The notes beneath the pieces are model-generated. The model had not been told where the DNA came from, searched no databases, and saw only the letters and a list, made by a program, of their open reading frames with translations. Below, one piece after another: positions 1-9,536 of a DNA stretch of 64,000 bases. The DNA is from Pseudomonas turukhanskensis (GTDB lineage Bacteria > Pseudomonadota > Gammaproteobacteria > Pseudomonadales > Pseudomonadaceae): assembly GCF_027922365.1 (NCBI RefSeq), contig NZ_BSFN01000003.1, positions 151,478 to 215,477 on the forward strand, read 5' to 3'. The translations under genes were made by a program, and so were the position numbers. How positions within the stretch are numbered: the first letter of the stretch is position 1; each line of letters starts with the position of its first letter.

Positions 1-374
1 TGCAGGATTCTGGGTCCCAGCCTGCGCTGGGACGACGGTGGAATGGGCTCAGATGTCCGTCATCCCAGCGCAGGCTGGGATCCAGGTTCGAGCATGAGAT
101 CAGTGATCTAACGATCAGCGACGGTCGGGGTTTGGCGGCGTTGACCAGGAATTAGTTGGGCAAGGAAGGGCGTCACTTGCAGGATCCAGGTTCGAGCAGC
201 AGATCAGTGACGGGCGGAGTTTGGCGGCGTTGACCAAGCAGCAGTTGGGGCGGGGAAGGTCGTCACTTGCAGGATTCTGGGTCCCAGCCTGCGCTTGGAC
301 GACGGTGGAATCGGCCCAGATGTCCGTCATCCCAGCGCAGGCTGGGATCCAGATTCGAGCAGGAGAGCAGTGAT
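1..374. repeat. Tandem repeat of a palindromic element with a copied mltD 3' end
   Basis: No gene is seen here. A unit starting TGCAGGATTCTGGGTCCCAG at 1 recurs at 268, giving a period of about 267 bp. Each unit carries an inverted pair, CCCAGCCTGCGCTGGG and CCCAGCGCAGGCTGGG, separated by about 30 bp. Inside the unit a shorter block (TTTGGCGGCGTTGACCA through CGTCACTTGCAGGAT) occurs twice, at about 131 and 220. The string ATCTAACGATC at about 105-116 copies the last bases of mltD, whose real stop codon is at 375-377. The block therefore looks like duplicated gene tail plus palindrome rather than a coding region. Confidence 0.85.
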
Positions 375-1970
375 CTAACGATCGGTGAGATACAACGTAA
401 TCGTCTGCCCCGGCGTCAGGTCATGGGTGGTCTTCGGATTCCAGGTCTTCAGGTTCTGCATCTCTACGTTGAAGCGTTTGGCGATCATGTACATCGAGTC
501 GCCTTTTTGCACCTTGTAGTAGGTGACTGTCTCACGGCCTTGCGCCGGGCTGTTCTTGGCGATGCTGCGGATGACTTGCTGGGTGCCTTGCAGGGCCAGG
601 GTCTGCCCCGGCTTCACCGCATTGTTGGGCAGGCCGTTCCAGCGGCGCAGGTCTGCCACATCCAGTTTGTTGGCCTTGGCGATCTGCCAGAGGTTGTCGC
701 CATTTTTCACCGTGTAGCTCTTGAGCTTGACGCTGGTGGTCGTGCTACTGGCGACCGCTGTCGGTTTGGCGGCGGTGGTGGGGAAGGGCGAGGTGCCGGC
801 GGAAACCGGAATGGTCAGGGTCTGGCCAACGCTGAGCCTGTTGCCTGGCAGGTCGTTGGCTTCTTTCAAATCATCGGTAGAGAGCTGATAGCGGCTGGCA
901 ATACCGTGCAGGCTGTCGCCCTTGCGCACGCGGTATTCCTGGAAATCGGTGATGTCACTGGGCTTGATCTGCGCCAGCGAGGTGGTCAGGCGCTCGGCCT
1001 TCTCGTGCGGCACCAACAGGTGCGAAGGGCCGCCACGGGTGATATTGCGCTTGAAGGCCGGGTTGAGCTGAATCAGCTCGTCTTTATCGATATCGGCCAT
1101 GGCTGCCACGCGGGTCAGGTCCATGGGTTTGTCGAATTCCACCACTTCGAAGTAAGGCTCGTTGGCGATGGGGTCCAGGTTGATGCCATAGGCGGCCGGG
1201 GCATTCACCAACTGCGACAGGGCCAGCAGCTTGGGCACGTAGTCCTGGGTTTCCTTGGGCAGCGGCAGGTTCCAGTAGTCGGTGGGCAGGCCCAGGCGCT
1301 GGTTGCGCTCGATGGCGCGGCTCACGGTGCCTTCGCCGGCGTTGTAGGCGGCCAGGGCCAGCAGCCAGTCGCCGTTGAACATTTCATGCAGACGCGACAG
1401 GTATTCGATGGCGGCGTTGGTCGAAGCGGTGATATCGCGGCGGCCGTCGTACCAGGTGGTCTGTTGCAGGTTGAAGTTGCGCCCGGTGGAGGGGATGAAC
1501 TGCCACAGGCCCACCGCATCACTGCGCGACAGGGCAAACGGGTTGTACGAGCTTTCAATTACCGGCAGCAGGGCCAGTTCCAACGGCATGTTGTTGGCTT
1601 CCAGGCGCTCGACCACGTAATGAATGTAGAGGCTGCCACGGCCGCTGGCGCTTTCCAGGTACGAGGGTTTGCTGGCAAACCACAGGCGCTGTTGCTCAAT
1701 GCGCGGGTTGATGCCGATTTCGTCCTGCAACTGGAAGCCGGCGCGCATGCGGTCCCACATGTCCTGGGGTTTGTCGCTGCCGGGGGTGTCGGTCATCCAC
1801 TCAGGCGGCTGGGTGCGGCTGCTTAAGGTGACGCTGTCGTTGGTGCCGGGAGTGTGGCTGCCGCCGGTGCTCTGGCAACCGGCAAGAATGGCCGCGAAGA
1901 CAACGGGAAGCGCACGAGCCAGACGGGCCAATGTGTCGAATTTCCGGGACTTCTGGGCGATTGACAACAT
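375..1970 (-). CDS. mltD: Membrane-bound lytic murein transglycosylase D
   Basis: MltD cleaves the MurNAc-GlcNAc bond of peptidoglycan from the inner face of the outer membrane. The N-terminus has a lipoprotein signal with lipobox LAGC (Cys at about residue 31). An SLT transglycosylase domain follows, with the catalytic Glu in VIESSYNPFALS and the AAYNAGEGTV motif, then LysM-type peptidoglycan-binding repeats (DSLHGIASRY, DNLWQIAKAN, DSMYMIAKRF). I chose the ATG at 1970 (531 aa) over an upstream TTG at 1994, which would add eight residues ahead of the signal peptide. It lies downstream of gloB on the same strand with about 100 bp between them, as in other pseudomonads. Confidence 0.95.
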   Translation of the reverse strand: MLSIAQKSRKFDTLARLARALPVVFAAILAGCQSTGGSHTPGTNDSVTLSSRTQPPEWMTDTPGSDKPQDMWDRMRAGFQLQDEIGINPRIEQQRLWFASKPSYLESASGRGSLYIHYVVERLEANNMPLELALLPVIESSYNPFALSRSDAVGLWQFIPSTGRNFNLQQTTWYDGRRDITASTNAAIEYLSRLHEMFNGDWLLALAAYNAGEGTVSRAIERNQRLGLPTDYWNLPLPKETQDYVPKLLALSQLVNAPAAYGINLDPIANEPYFEVVEFDKPMDLTRVAAMADIDKDELIQLNPAFKRNITRGGPSHLLVPHEKAERLTTSLAQIKPSDITDFQEYRVRKGDSLHGIASRYQLSTDDLKEANDLPGNRLSVGQTLTIPVSAGTSPFPTTAAKPTAVASSTTTSVKLKSYTVKNGDNLWQIAKANKLDVADLRRWNGLPNNAVKPGQTLALQGTQQVIRSIAKNSPAQGRETVTYYKVQKGDSMYMIAKRFNVEMQNLKTWNPKTTHDLTPGQTITLYLTDR

Positions 1971-2070
1971 TGGCGGCGGGGGTGATCCAGGCAAAAAGAT
2001 CGGCCGATTCTAGGAACGCCGCCTAATGTGGTCAAGTTTTAACCGGCTGCGTGGTTAGGCAACAATGGAC

Positions 2071-2862
2071 TTAAAACTGGTCTTTCCAGGCCCGCAGCCG
2101 AGCAAACACCTCGCTCGGCTGGCGTTGTGCGATGCCGTCCCGTTCGTCGATTTTTGCGACCACGTTCGCAACCTCACTGCGCAGAAACGGATTGGTTGCC
2201 CGTTCCAGGGCCAGATTCGACGGCAAGCTGATCTGCCCTTGCTCGCGCCACGCGGTTACTTGCGCCAAGCGGTCGCTGATGGCCTGGTTATCAGGCTCCA
2301 CCGCGTGGGCAAAACGCAGGTTGCTCAGGGTGTATTCGTGGGTGCAGTAAATCGCAGTGTTGTCCGGCAACGCCGCCAGGCGGCTGAGCGAGGTAAACAT
2401 CTGCTGCGGCGTGCCCTCGAACAGGCGCCCGCAACCGGCGGCAAACAGCGTGTCGCCGCAGAACAACAGCGGCACGTTGGCCTCGGTCGGCGCCTCAGCC
2501 ACGTAATAGGCGATATGGCCGAGGGTGTGGCCCGGTACGGTGAAAATACGCAGGGTCAGGCCCAGCACCTCGATCTGGTCGCCATCATCCAGCGCCACGT
2601 CGCGACCGGGGATGGTTTCCTGCGCCGGGCCATAGACCTTGGCGCCGGTGGCGGTTTTCAATTGCTCCACACCACCCACATGATCGAAATGGTGGTGGGT
2701 CACCAGAATCTCGCTCAGTTGCCAGCCGGGGTGCGCCTGCAGCCAGGCAAGAACTGGAGCGGCATCGCCGGGGTCTACTACGGCGCAGCGCTGGTTGGCA
2801 GCGTCTTGTAACAACCACAGGTAGTTGTCGTTGAAAGCGGGTAGGGCATCGATCTGTATCAT
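2071..2862 (-). CDS. gloB: Hydroxyacylglutathione hydrolase (glyoxalase II)
   Basis: This 263-aa enzyme hydrolyses S-D-lactoylglutathione to D-lactate and glutathione, the second step of methylglyoxal detoxification in the cytoplasm. It is a metallo-beta-lactamase fold protein with the metal-binding signature [10 protein letters not shown], a second ligand region in [26 protein letters not shown] and the late histidine in [10 protein letters not shown]. Length is normal for GloB. It diverges from the methyltransferase gene across a gap of about 70 bp, which must hold both promoters. Confidence 0.96.
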   Translation of the reverse strand: MIQIDALPAFNDNYLWLLQDAANQRCAVVDPGDAAPVLAWLQAHPGWQLSEILVTHHHFDHVGGVEQLKTATGAKVYGPAQETIPGRDVALDDGDQIEVLGLTLRIFTVPGHTLGHIAYYVAEAPTEANVPLLFCGDTLFAAGCGRLFEGTPQQMFTSLSRLAALPDNTAIYCTHEYTLSNLRFAHAVEPDNQAISDRLAQVTAWREQGQISLPSNLALERATNPFLRSEVANVVAKIDERDGIAQRQPSEVFARLRAWKDQF

Positions 2863-2930
2863 CGTCGTTCGCCAAGATAACGGTATTGGCGCATCTTACT
2901 GCAATGCCGATGGAGCATAGAGAGGCAGTT

Positions 2931-3689
2931 ATGACGGACAAGGCTTTCGCGCAAGCGGACCCCGATTGGCTCGAACTGGTCAGCGCCGCGCGCGGCTGGC
3001 TCAACGGCCCGCTGGGGCAGATGATGCTCGGCGAAGAACGGCGCCTGCTCGAAGACGAGCTGGCGCGTTTTTTTGGCGGTTACCTGGTGCATTACGGCCC
3101 GCACGCGGAAAAACCAGCGGGCGCCAAACAGATTCAACGCTGCGTGCACGTTGGCGCGCCGCTGCCGGGGGCCGAGATCGTCTGTGAAGAGCAGGCCTGG
3201 CCACTTACTGAATCGGCCGCCGATGTGCTGGTGCTGCAACACGGGCTGGACTTCTGCCTCTCGCCCCACGGTTTGTTGCGCCAGGCGGCCCGAAGCGTAC
3301 GGCCAGGCGGGCATCTGATCATTATCGGCATCAATCCCTGGAGCACCTGGGGCCTGCGCCATGTGTTCGCCCGAGACGCCCTGGGCGATGCCCGCTGCAT
3401 CGCGCCCAATAGGGTCACCGACTGGCTGCGCCTGCTGGGCTTCGCGCTGGAGAAACGCCGCTTCGGGTGCTATCGTCCGCCGCTTGCCTCGGCTGCCTGG
3501 CAATCGCGCCTGAGCCGCCTGGAACAATGGGGCGGCGCCTGGCAGATGCCCGGTGCAGGCTTCTATCTATTGGTGGCGCGCAAGCTGGTAGTCGGCTTGC
3601 GCCCATTGCGTCAGGCACAGCGAGCGCCCATGGGCAAGCTGATGCCCATGCCGGTGGCTAAGGTCAGCCGGCGTGATTCCAAACCGTGA
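2931..3689 (+). CDS. Predicted class I SAM-dependent methyltransferase, substrate unknown
   Basis: A 252-aa protein. The reading frame opens at 2886, but the ATG at 2931 ([13 protein letters not shown]) has the better GAGAGG ribosome site and fits the conserved start. The middle, with [12 protein letters not shown] followed by [18 protein letters not shown], resembles motifs II and III of class I methyltransferases; a clear GxGxG motif is not visible. The same gene sits between gloB and rnhA in P. aeruginosa (from memory). It ends 16 bp before the rnhA start, so the two are probably co-transcribed. Confidence 0.75.
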   Translation: MTDKAFAQADPDWLELVSAARGWLNGPLGQMMLGEERRLLEDELARFFGGYLVHYGPHAEKPAGAKQIQRCVHVGAPLPGAEIVCEEQAWPLTESAADVLVLQHGLDFCLSPHGLLRQAARSVRPGGHLIIIGINPWSTWGLRHVFARDALGDARCIAPNRVTDWLRLLGFALEKRRFGCYRPPLASAAWQSRLSRLEQWGGAWQMPGAGFYLLVARKLVVGLRPLRQAQRAPMGKLMPMPVAKVSRRDSKP

Positions 3690-3705
3690 CCAACAAGCGA
3701 ACTTC

Positions 3706-4158
3706 ATGAGCGAACAGATCGAAATCTTCACCGACGGTGCCTGCAAAGGTAACCCTGGCCCCGGCGGCTGGGGCGCCTTGCTGGTGTTCAAGGGCGTGGA
3801 AAAGGAACTCTGGGGTGGCGAAGCCAACACCACCAACAACCGCATGGAACTCACCGCTGCCATTCGCGGCCTGGAAGAGCTTAAGCGCCCCTGCGAGGTG
3901 CTGCTGGTGACCGACTCCGAATACGTGATGAAAGGCATGAAGGAGTGGTTGGTGAACTGGAAGAAGCGCGGGTGGAAAACCGCCACCAAGCAGCCAGTTA
4001 AAAATGCCGACCTGTGGCAGGCGCTGGACGAACAGGTCAACCGTCACACCGTTACCTGGAAATGGGTACGCGGCCATACCGGCCACCACGGCAACGAGCG
4101 GGCCGACCAACTGGCCAACCGGGGCGTGGATGAAGTGCGGGGCATCAAGCACGTCTGA
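3706..4158 (+). CDS. rnhA: Ribonuclease HI
   Basis: RNase HI cuts the RNA strand of RNA-DNA hybrids. The 150-aa product has all four active-site acidic residues in their motifs: [15 protein letters not shown] (Asp), [10 protein letters not shown] (Glu), TDSEYVM (Asp) and GNERADQLA (Asp). The start is the ATG at 3706 ([11 protein letters not shown]); the open frame extends upstream to 3673 but that would add 11 non-conserved residues. Normally dnaQ follows directly in Pseudomonas. Here the next 38 kb are repeats and the T6SS locus. Confidence 0.97.
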   Translation: MSEQIEIFTDGACKGNPGPGGWGALLVFKGVEKELWGGEANTTNNRMELTAAIRGLEELKRPCEVLLVTDSEYVMKGMKEWLVNWKKRGWKTATKQPVKNADLWQALDEQVNRHTVTWKWVRGHTGHHGNERADQLANRGVDEVRGIKHV

Positions 4159-4367
4159 TTGATTCGGACCGGGCGTTGTCCGCAGGCGTGACCAACAAGT
4201 GACTGGGGCCGAAGTGCTCGATACCTGGGAAATTCTGGGTCCCAGCCTGCGCTGGGACGACGGTGAATGTGGCACAAACACCCGTCATCCCGGCGAAGGC
4301 CGGGATCCAGATTCGAGCAGAAGATCAGCGATCCGGCGGCCAGTGAACTCCTTATTGGCCCCGGCAT

Positions 4368-4408
4368 AAAAAAACGGCGTCATCGCATTCGATCACGCCG
4401 TTTTTTTT
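4368..4408. terminator. Duplicated Rho-independent terminator, copy 1
   Basis: A7 then CGGCGT, a 13-nt loop, ACGCCG and T8. It is the same hairpin as the tagQ terminator but lies in repeat unit 1. Being A/T-tailed on both sides it can act in both directions and would end the rnhA transcript. Confidence 0.75.
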
Positions 4409-4880
4409 CGTACGGTTCAGCCCAGAGAGCGTTACGCTTTGGCGCAGCTTTTTGATTCGGACCGGGCGTTTTCCGCAGGCGTGACCAACAAGTGAGTGGG
4501 GCCGAAGTGCTCGTTACCTGGGAATTTCTGGGTCCCAGCCTGCGCTGGGACGACGGTGAATGTGGCACAAACACCCGTCATCCCGGCGAAGGCCGGGATC
4601 CAGATTCGAGCAGGAGATCAGCGATCCGGCGGCCAGTGAATTCCTGATTGGCCCAGGCATAAAAAAACGGTTCAGCCCAGAGAGCGTTACGCCTTGGCGC
4701 AGCTTTTTGATTCGGACCGGGCGTTGTCCGCAGGCGTGACCAACAAGTGAGTGGGGCCGAAGTGCTCGTTACCTGGGAAATTCTGGGTCCCAGCCTACGC
4801 TGGGACGACGGTGGAGGTGGCACAAACACCCGTCATCCCGGCGAAGGCCGGGATCCAGATTCGAGCAGGGATGTGCAATC

Positions 4881-4921
4881 AAAAAAAACGGCGTCATCGC
4901 ATTCGATCACGCCGTTTTTTT
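4881..4921 (-). terminator. Rho-independent terminator of tagQ
   Basis: On the minus strand, stem ACGGCGT/ACGCCGT followed by T8, about 25 bp past the tagQ stop. The A-run on the other side makes it bidirectional. Confidence 0.85.
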
Positions 4922-4944
4922 CGTACGGTTCAGCGCAGAGAGCG

Positions 4945-5850
4945 TTACGCCTTGGCGCAGCTTTCCGGCGCCCAGTCACCCATGTCCGGGTTGTTGCATA
5001 CGTCGGTGACGATGGCTTTACCCTGAGTGGCAACCTTCTGGCTTTCGGTCCGCGAGGTCTGGGCTTTTTGTGCCGCCTTCTCGGTGGAGACCGCCTGGGT
5101 GGTTACCTTGGCGCGCTGGGCCGAGGTCACGGTGGTTTTCTTCTTGGTGTCAGGCGTTGCTACCTGGGCCACGGTTTCACGCTGCACGCCGGTGGCTTGC
5201 AGGTCTTTTTCGTAGGCTTGGGTGTAGGCGTCCAGGTCTTCACCGGTGCGGCCGTCGGCAGCGGCCAGCAGGGCGTTGGTTTCTTTCAGGCCGCTGACGA
5301 TTTCAGCCAGGTGCGCACGGCCATCGGCTTCGCTGATTTTCTTGGCTTTGCGGGCCTCACGCAGGTTGGTGAACTCGCGCTGATAGCACGCCTGGGCGGC
5401 TTTGGCGTAGCCCACGCTGCGGTCGATTTCGCCGGTGCTGCGCTCGATGTCGGTGGCGTAGGAACCGATACGCTCGTTGTCGTCGGTGATCTGCTTTTGT
5501 TTCTCGACGTAGTAGCCCGCCGCACCGCCCACCAGGGCGCCACCGGCCGCGCCGATCAGGGCGTTGCGTGCCGCGTGGTCGTCACCCGACAACCCGCCGG
5601 CCAGGCCACCGATCAGGCCGCCGGCAATGGCGCCGGTAATGGCCGAGTTCTTCACCGCGTCTTCGCTGCCGCGCAGGTGTGACACCGGCTCATAGCACGC
5701 CGGGTAGTACTGGGCGGTGGTGGTGGCGGCTACTTTCGAGGTCGGGCCGGTGCTGGCGCAACCGCTGATGAAAATGCAGCCGGCGGCCACAAAGGACATC
5801 GCGATGCGTGCCGAGGTGTGCAGGGCGTTGGTGGGGCTGTGGTGCGTCAT
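4945..5850 (-). CDS. tagQ: TagQ, outer-membrane lipoprotein of the T6SS threat-sensing pathway
   Basis: A 301-aa lipoprotein. The long n-region is followed by a hydrophobic stretch and lipobox ISGC (Cys about residue 31). A Gly/Ala-rich segment (GAIAGGLIGGLAGGLSG, then GAAGGALVGGAAGYYV) resembles glycine-zipper membrane regions, and the C-terminal half is helical and Lys/Glu-rich. In P. aeruginosa TagQ anchors TagR at the outer membrane upstream of PpkA. It is the last gene of the leftward operon, with an AGGAAA ribosome site. Length and position directly after tagR match PA0070. Its final bases are copied twice in the adjacent repeat. Confidence 0.88.
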   Translation of the reverse strand: MTHHSPTNALHTSARIAMSFVAAGCIFISGCASTGPTSKVAATTTAQYYPACYEPVSHLRGSEDAVKNSAITGAIAGGLIGGLAGGLSGDDHAARNALIGAAGGALVGGAAGYYVEKQKQITDDNERIGSYATDIERSTGEIDRSVGYAKAAQACYQREFTNLREARKAKKISEADGRAHLAEIVSGLKETNALLAAADGRTGEDLDAYTQAYEKDLQATGVQRETVAQVATPDTKKKTTVTSAQRAKVTTQAVSTEKAAQKAQTSRTESQKVATQGKAIVTDVCNNPDMGDWAPESCAKA

Positions 5851-5915
5851 GGTCTGTTTCCTGTTCTTGGTTGTTTGTGCGCTGCGGCCCGTCCAGATTG
5901 GCCGCAGTGGCTTCC

Positions 5916-7628
5916 TTAACGCTCGCTGTTAGCGAGCAACTGCTCCAGAATCGCCGCCGGGTCGGCACGCTTATCCTGGCGATACTTCCCAACGTGCGTA
6001 ACGAATAGCGTGGCACGTTTGACCAGGCTCTTGCCGAGCACTGGTTTGCGATTGAGCTCTTCTTTTATGCGTTGCAACTGCGCCTGGATCACCGCATCGG
6101 TATAGCGGGTGCCGGTGGCCAGGTTGTCGATGTAAATCTGCACCGCACCATCCAGTGCGCTGCGCCCGTTGGCCATGGCGGTGGCGAAGAGCTTAGCTGA
6201 GGCTTCGTCCTTGTTCGCTTTGGCCTGGTCCTGACTTTTCTTCAGGTTGGTCAGACGAATGTTGTAGTTGTTGATCGTCTCGGCCACCAGCGCGGCGGAC
6301 TGAATCAGATTACCGGCAGCCTCCTCGCGCTGTTGGGCAATCAGCGAGACGTTCCGTTTCAATTCTTCGTTGATAATTCCCAACTGCGCCTGCAAGGCCG
6401 GGTCGGTGCTGGCGGCGATCAGGCTGTCGAGGCTCTTGGTCGGGTCCTGGGAATCGTCGATGGCATCGGTCAGCCCGGCCAGACGGCCTTCTTTCTGCCA
6501 CTGGGTTTGCAATTCCTTGTAGCGCGAGCGCGGCGCCGAGAGGGCGCCCAGGGCCACACGAAAACCGGTGGTTTCATTCAGCTGCTCGGTGCCATCGGCA
6601 GCAAACAGCGGGTACTCGCGGCGCATGCCGGTAAACAGGGTGGTTTCGCCTTCCAGGTAATTGCCGCCCTTGACCACAAAGCCGCCGTAGGTGCCCTGGC
6701 GGCGCCCGGCATGCACCAGCTGGAACGACTCCTGAACCATTTCTGCCGCGTTGCCAATCACATCGAACAGGCCGATGGGGTTTGGCAGTTTGGTGCCGAT
6801 GGGCAACAGCCGCGCGGCCTGCCCGGTGCCGCCGGCCACCTGGTTGTACACCGCCCAGTCGCCCAGCGGACCTTCCTGATCACTGCCCTCGACCTTGCGT
6901 GGAAACAGTCGGCCCTCCAGCTCCTGACGGCTGACGGCCTGGCCACCGCGCGCGGCAAATTCCCACTCGGCCTCGGAGGGCAAACGCACAAAGCTCAGCC
7001 CGCCGTCTTCGGCTTTGGCGGTGCGGCCGCTCACCGGCAGCAGGTCGCGGTGATTTTTCATCAGCCAGGCGGTGTACACCGCCGCAAACCGTTCGGCATC
7101 AAAGTGCGAGACCTTCACCTTCGGCAAGCGCGCCGCTGCACCGGTGGCCGGCTCCGGGCACGCCGGAGGTTCGCCCTGGCCTGCCAGCGAGGCGGCCTGG
7201 TCCATCACGGCGCTGTACTGACGTGCAGTCACCTCGTACTTGCCGATGAAATACAGCATCGGCGACAACGGCGTGCCGCTTTCCTGCTTGGGTAGCGCCG
7301 GTTTGATGGTGTCGCGCCAGGCGTCCGGCAGGTCGGTGAGGGTGAACTGACCGTTGATGTAGTCGCGGCGGTAGCCGGAGATAAACGACTGCTGGTAGCC
7401 GCTTTCGCCTTCGGCAAACGGGTAGCCCAGGCTGATTTCGCGGTCGTCCAGGGTGCCGGTGGCCAGCACATACACGTAGCGCATCACCAGGCTGCCGCCG
7501 CAGGGCAGGGGCAGGCTGACGTCGTCGGGCAGCGGTTTGGGGTTGTCCACCGAGGCGTCTTCGGCCCAGGCCTGCACACTCAACGACGCCACACACAGCG
7601 CCAATACCGCCGAATACCGCTTAAACAT
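5916..7628 (-). CDS. tagR: TagR, periplasmic SUMF1/FGE-like activator of PpkA
   Basis: A 570-aa exported protein with signal peptide cleaving near AWA-EDA. The central part is a formylglycine-generating-enzyme-like (SUMF1) fold: FIGKYEVTARQYSAVMD, LPSEAEWEFAARGG, GLFDVIGNAAEMVQE, VVKGGNY and TGFRVALG. The C-terminal 200 residues are mostly helical. In P. aeruginosa TagR promotes PpkA kinase activity and binds TagQ. The family uses this fold without being a sulfatase activator, so no oxidase activity is claimed. The start overlaps the end of tagS by 8 bp, showing translational coupling. Confidence 0.9.
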   Translation of the reverse strand: MFKRYSAVLALCVASLSVQAWAEDASVDNPKPLPDDVSLPLPCGGSLVMRYVYVLATGTLDDREISLGYPFAEGESGYQQSFISGYRRDYINGQFTLTDLPDAWRDTIKPALPKQESGTPLSPMLYFIGKYEVTARQYSAVMDQAASLAGQGEPPACPEPATGAAARLPKVKVSHFDAERFAAVYTAWLMKNHRDLLPVSGRTAKAEDGGLSFVRLPSEAEWEFAARGGQAVSRQELEGRLFPRKVEGSDQEGPLGDWAVYNQVAGGTGQAARLLPIGTKLPNPIGLFDVIGNAAEMVQESFQLVHAGRRQGTYGGFVVKGGNYLEGETTLFTGMRREYPLFAADGTEQLNETTGFRVALGALSAPRSRYKELQTQWQKEGRLAGLTDAIDDSQDPTKSLDSLIAASTDPALQAQLGIINEELKRNVSLIAQQREEAAGNLIQSAALVAETINNYNIRLTNLKKSQDQAKANKDEASAKLFATAMANGRSALDGAVQIYIDNLATGTRYTDAVIQAQLQRIKEELNRKPVLGKSLVKRATLFVTHVGKYRQDKRADPAAILEQLLANSER

Positions 7629-8820
7629 CCCGTAATCCTTCCGATGCTTCTATCTGTGCAGCGCGCCAGCCGCCCAGCGCTGCGGCGAGCACGCTGCAGG
7701 CCAGGGTAGCCAGCACGGCCACGAGAAAATGCACCGGCAACAGCTGGCATACGAACTCGCCGCTACCGGTATCGAACAATCGATTCAAGCTAACCTCGGC
7801 CGCCGCGTAAAGCAGCCAGGCCAGCAGCAGGCTGAACGCGCCGCTGTACAGCGCCAGCAACAGCACAAAACCCACCAGCGCCGCCGTCGGAAAGCCCAGC
7901 AGGCGCAGCACCGCCAAGGCTTTGCGCTTGCGCTCCACCGCCGCCAGGGTGCTGGCCACCACCGCCGCAAAGGCGCCGGCCACGGCCAGGCCGCTGATCA
8001 GCCAGAACACCAGGTTGAGGTTGTGGCTCAGCGAGCGCACCTGGGCGATGGTCGCGGCTTGGGTCGCCACTTCCTGGCCGCTGGCGGCGAAGTGCTGGCG
8101 CAGGCTTTCCACGCCATCGAGGTCGGCGGCATACAGACGCAGACCCGGGTATACACGGCTGCCGACCGTGGCCGGTTCGCGCCCCGGCCAGTCAAAACGT
8201 GGTACGGCGCGGCCATCGCGGTAATCCTCGGCCGCCTCCAGCAGGCTCAACGGCGCGAACAGGCCATCACGATTGAACGTCTCCAACGGCAGCACGGCCA
8301 GCACGGTAACGCCGAGTTGGCGCGATTCCACCTGGCCGTTCTGCCGGCGGCCAAAACGTGCGCCAAGCTGATCACCGGGGCGTACCCCGAGTTTTTCCGC
8401 GGCGCTCTGGCTGAGCAGAATCTGCGTTTCGCTCGGCTGCGGCGCCAGCGCCAATAGCGGGTCGCCGGCGGCGGTCGGAATCATTTCCACCGTCAGCGCC
8501 GGGCCGCCGCCGTCGCGGCTGAGGTCCGCTGTGGCGGCAATCTGCCGGGTGCGCGGCAGGGCAAAGGCCACATCCGCGCGCTGGCTGAGCAGGGCGACAT
8601 CCGCCGCCCGGTAACGGCCGCCGCCGAGGGTGATGACTTCACGCACCGCCGGGTCGTTTTCCAAGCGTTCGGTGAGGGTGCTCACCAGGCCAAACTTGAG
8701 CCCGAACAACACCAGCAACGGGGTAATTACCGCCGTCAGCGCCAACACCGCACAGATCGACAGGCGCGCCTCGGTGCGGTAATCCGCCCAGGCGAGCGAG
8801 AGCAGCAGGCCGATGCGCAT
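7621..8820 (-). CDS. tagS: TagS, ABC transporter permease of the TagST signalling complex
   Basis: A 399-aa inner-membrane protein of the FtsX/MacB permease type: one N-terminal membrane helix, a large periplasmic domain of about 200 residues, then three C-terminal helices (around LVFWLISGLAVAGAFAAVV, ALVGFVLLLALYSGAF and HFLVAVLATLACSVL). The ATG at 8820 overlaps the tagT stop as TGATG; the frame is open further upstream to 8874 but that lies inside tagT. With TagT it forms an ABC complex that acts upstream of PpkA in H1-T6SS activation. Confidence 0.9.
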   Translation of the reverse strand: MRIGLLLSLAWADYRTEARLSICAVLALTAVITPLLVLFGLKFGLVSTLTERLENDPAVREVITLGGGRYRAADVALLSQRADVAFALPRTRQIAATADLSRDGGGPALTVEMIPTAAGDPLLALAPQPSETQILLSQSAAEKLGVRPGDQLGARFGRRQNGQVESRQLGVTVLAVLPLETFNRDGLFAPLSLLEAAEDYRDGRAVPRFDWPGREPATVGSRVYPGLRLYAADLDGVESLRQHFAASGQEVATQAATIAQVRSLSHNLNLVFWLISGLAVAGAFAAVVASTLAAVERKRKALAVLRLLGFPTAALVGFVLLLALYSGAFSLLLAWLLYAAAEVSLNRLFDTGSGEFVCQLLPVHFLVAVLATLACSVLAAALGGWRAAQIEASEGLRDV

Positions 8821-9536
8821 CAGCGCCACTGCCCAAGGGTCGCGGTTACGCCGCCATCGGCATCGCGTTGCCAATCAATGGGCAATACCGCCAGGCCGGC
8901 GCTGCGCACCAACGGCTCATCGTGGGTGGCGATCACCGTGCAGGTGCCGCTCACCTGCGCCTGTTGCACCAGCAATTGCATCACCCGTTGCGCATTGGCC
9001 GGGTCCAGGGAGGCGGTGGGTTCATCGGCCAGCACCAGACGCGGCCCATGGGCCAGGGCGCGGGCGATGCTGACGCGCTGGCGTTGGCCAACCGACAGTG
9101 TGTTCGGGCGCTTGCCCAGGTAGTCGGCAATTTCCAGGTGCGCGGCTAATTGCTCCACGCGGCCATCCATAGGCAGTTGCAGCAGGCGGCGCGGCAGCTC
9201 GATATTGCCGCGCACATCCAGAAATTCCAGCAGCCCGCCGGTTTGCAGCACATAACCGCACGCCTGGCGGCGCAAGCGCGCCAGGGCATCGTGTTGGTTG
9301 CCCCGCCATAACGCGGCGATATCAAAGTAACCGCCATCGAGCTCCACGCTGAACTCGCCGCTGGCATCGGGGGAGAGCACCAGGGCGAGCAAATCCAGCA
9401 ACGTGCTTTTGCCACATCCACTGGGCCCGACCACGGCCAATTGCTGCCCGGCCGCCAGGTCCAGCCGCGGAATGCGCAGGCTGTAACGCTGGCTGCCGGC
9501 GCCGCGGGTTTTGTGGATATCGCGCAGGCGCAGCAT
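8820..9536 (-). CDS. tagT: TagT, ABC transporter ATP-binding protein
   Basis: A 238-aa ABC ATPase. Walker A is VVGPSGCGKSTL, the signature is LSVGQRQRVSIARAL, Walker B is LVLADEPTASLD, and the switch histidine is in VIATHDEP. The start ATG at 9536 overlaps the ppkA stop codon (ATGA arrangement). The open frame continues to 9701 but that is within ppkA. It pairs with TagS; the P. aeruginosa complex has ATPase activity and is needed for cells to respond to attack by neighbours. Confidence 0.93.
   Translation of the reverse strand: MLRLRDIHKTRGAGSQRYSLRIPRLDLAAGQQLAVVGPSGCGKSTLLDLLALVLSPDASGEFSVELDGGYFDIAALWRGNQHDALARLRRQACGYVLQTGGLLEFLDVRGNIELPRRLLQLPMDGRVEQLAAHLEIADYLGKRPNTLSVGQRQRVSIARALAHGPRLVLADEPTASLDPANAQRVMQLLVQQAQVSGTCTVIATHDEPLVRSAGLAVLPIDWQRDADGGVTATLGQWR

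Larger units (their letters stand above)
4161..4964. repeat. Three tandem copies of a 257-293 bp unit between rnhA and tagQ
   Basis: Units begin with GATTCGGACCGGGCG at 4161, 4454 and 4711. Each contains the palindromes CCCAGCCTGCGCTGGG and CCCGGCGAAGGCCGGG. Each ends with a copy of the last bases of tagQ (reverse strand), GAGAGCGTTACGCCTTGGCG; the third unit runs into the genuine tagQ tail. Units 1 and 3 also carry the ACGGCGT...ACGCCGT terminator hairpin. Unit 2 has lost it by a deletion of about 37 bp between short CGG repeats, which explains its smaller size. No coding function is supported. Confidence 0.9.

Noticed and set aside
267..1826. Long plus-strand open frame over mltD
   Set aside because: Antisense to a clear transglycosylase gene; composition reflects the GC-rich third-position shadow and no motif is present.
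4161..4964. Mobile element with transposase
   Set aside because: Contains palindromes and gene-tail copies but no transposase-like coding sequence or terminal duplication.
4747..5682. Plus-strand open frame starting in the repeat and running over tagQ
   Set aside because: Overlaps the convincing lipoprotein gene tagQ in antisense and starts in repeat sequence.
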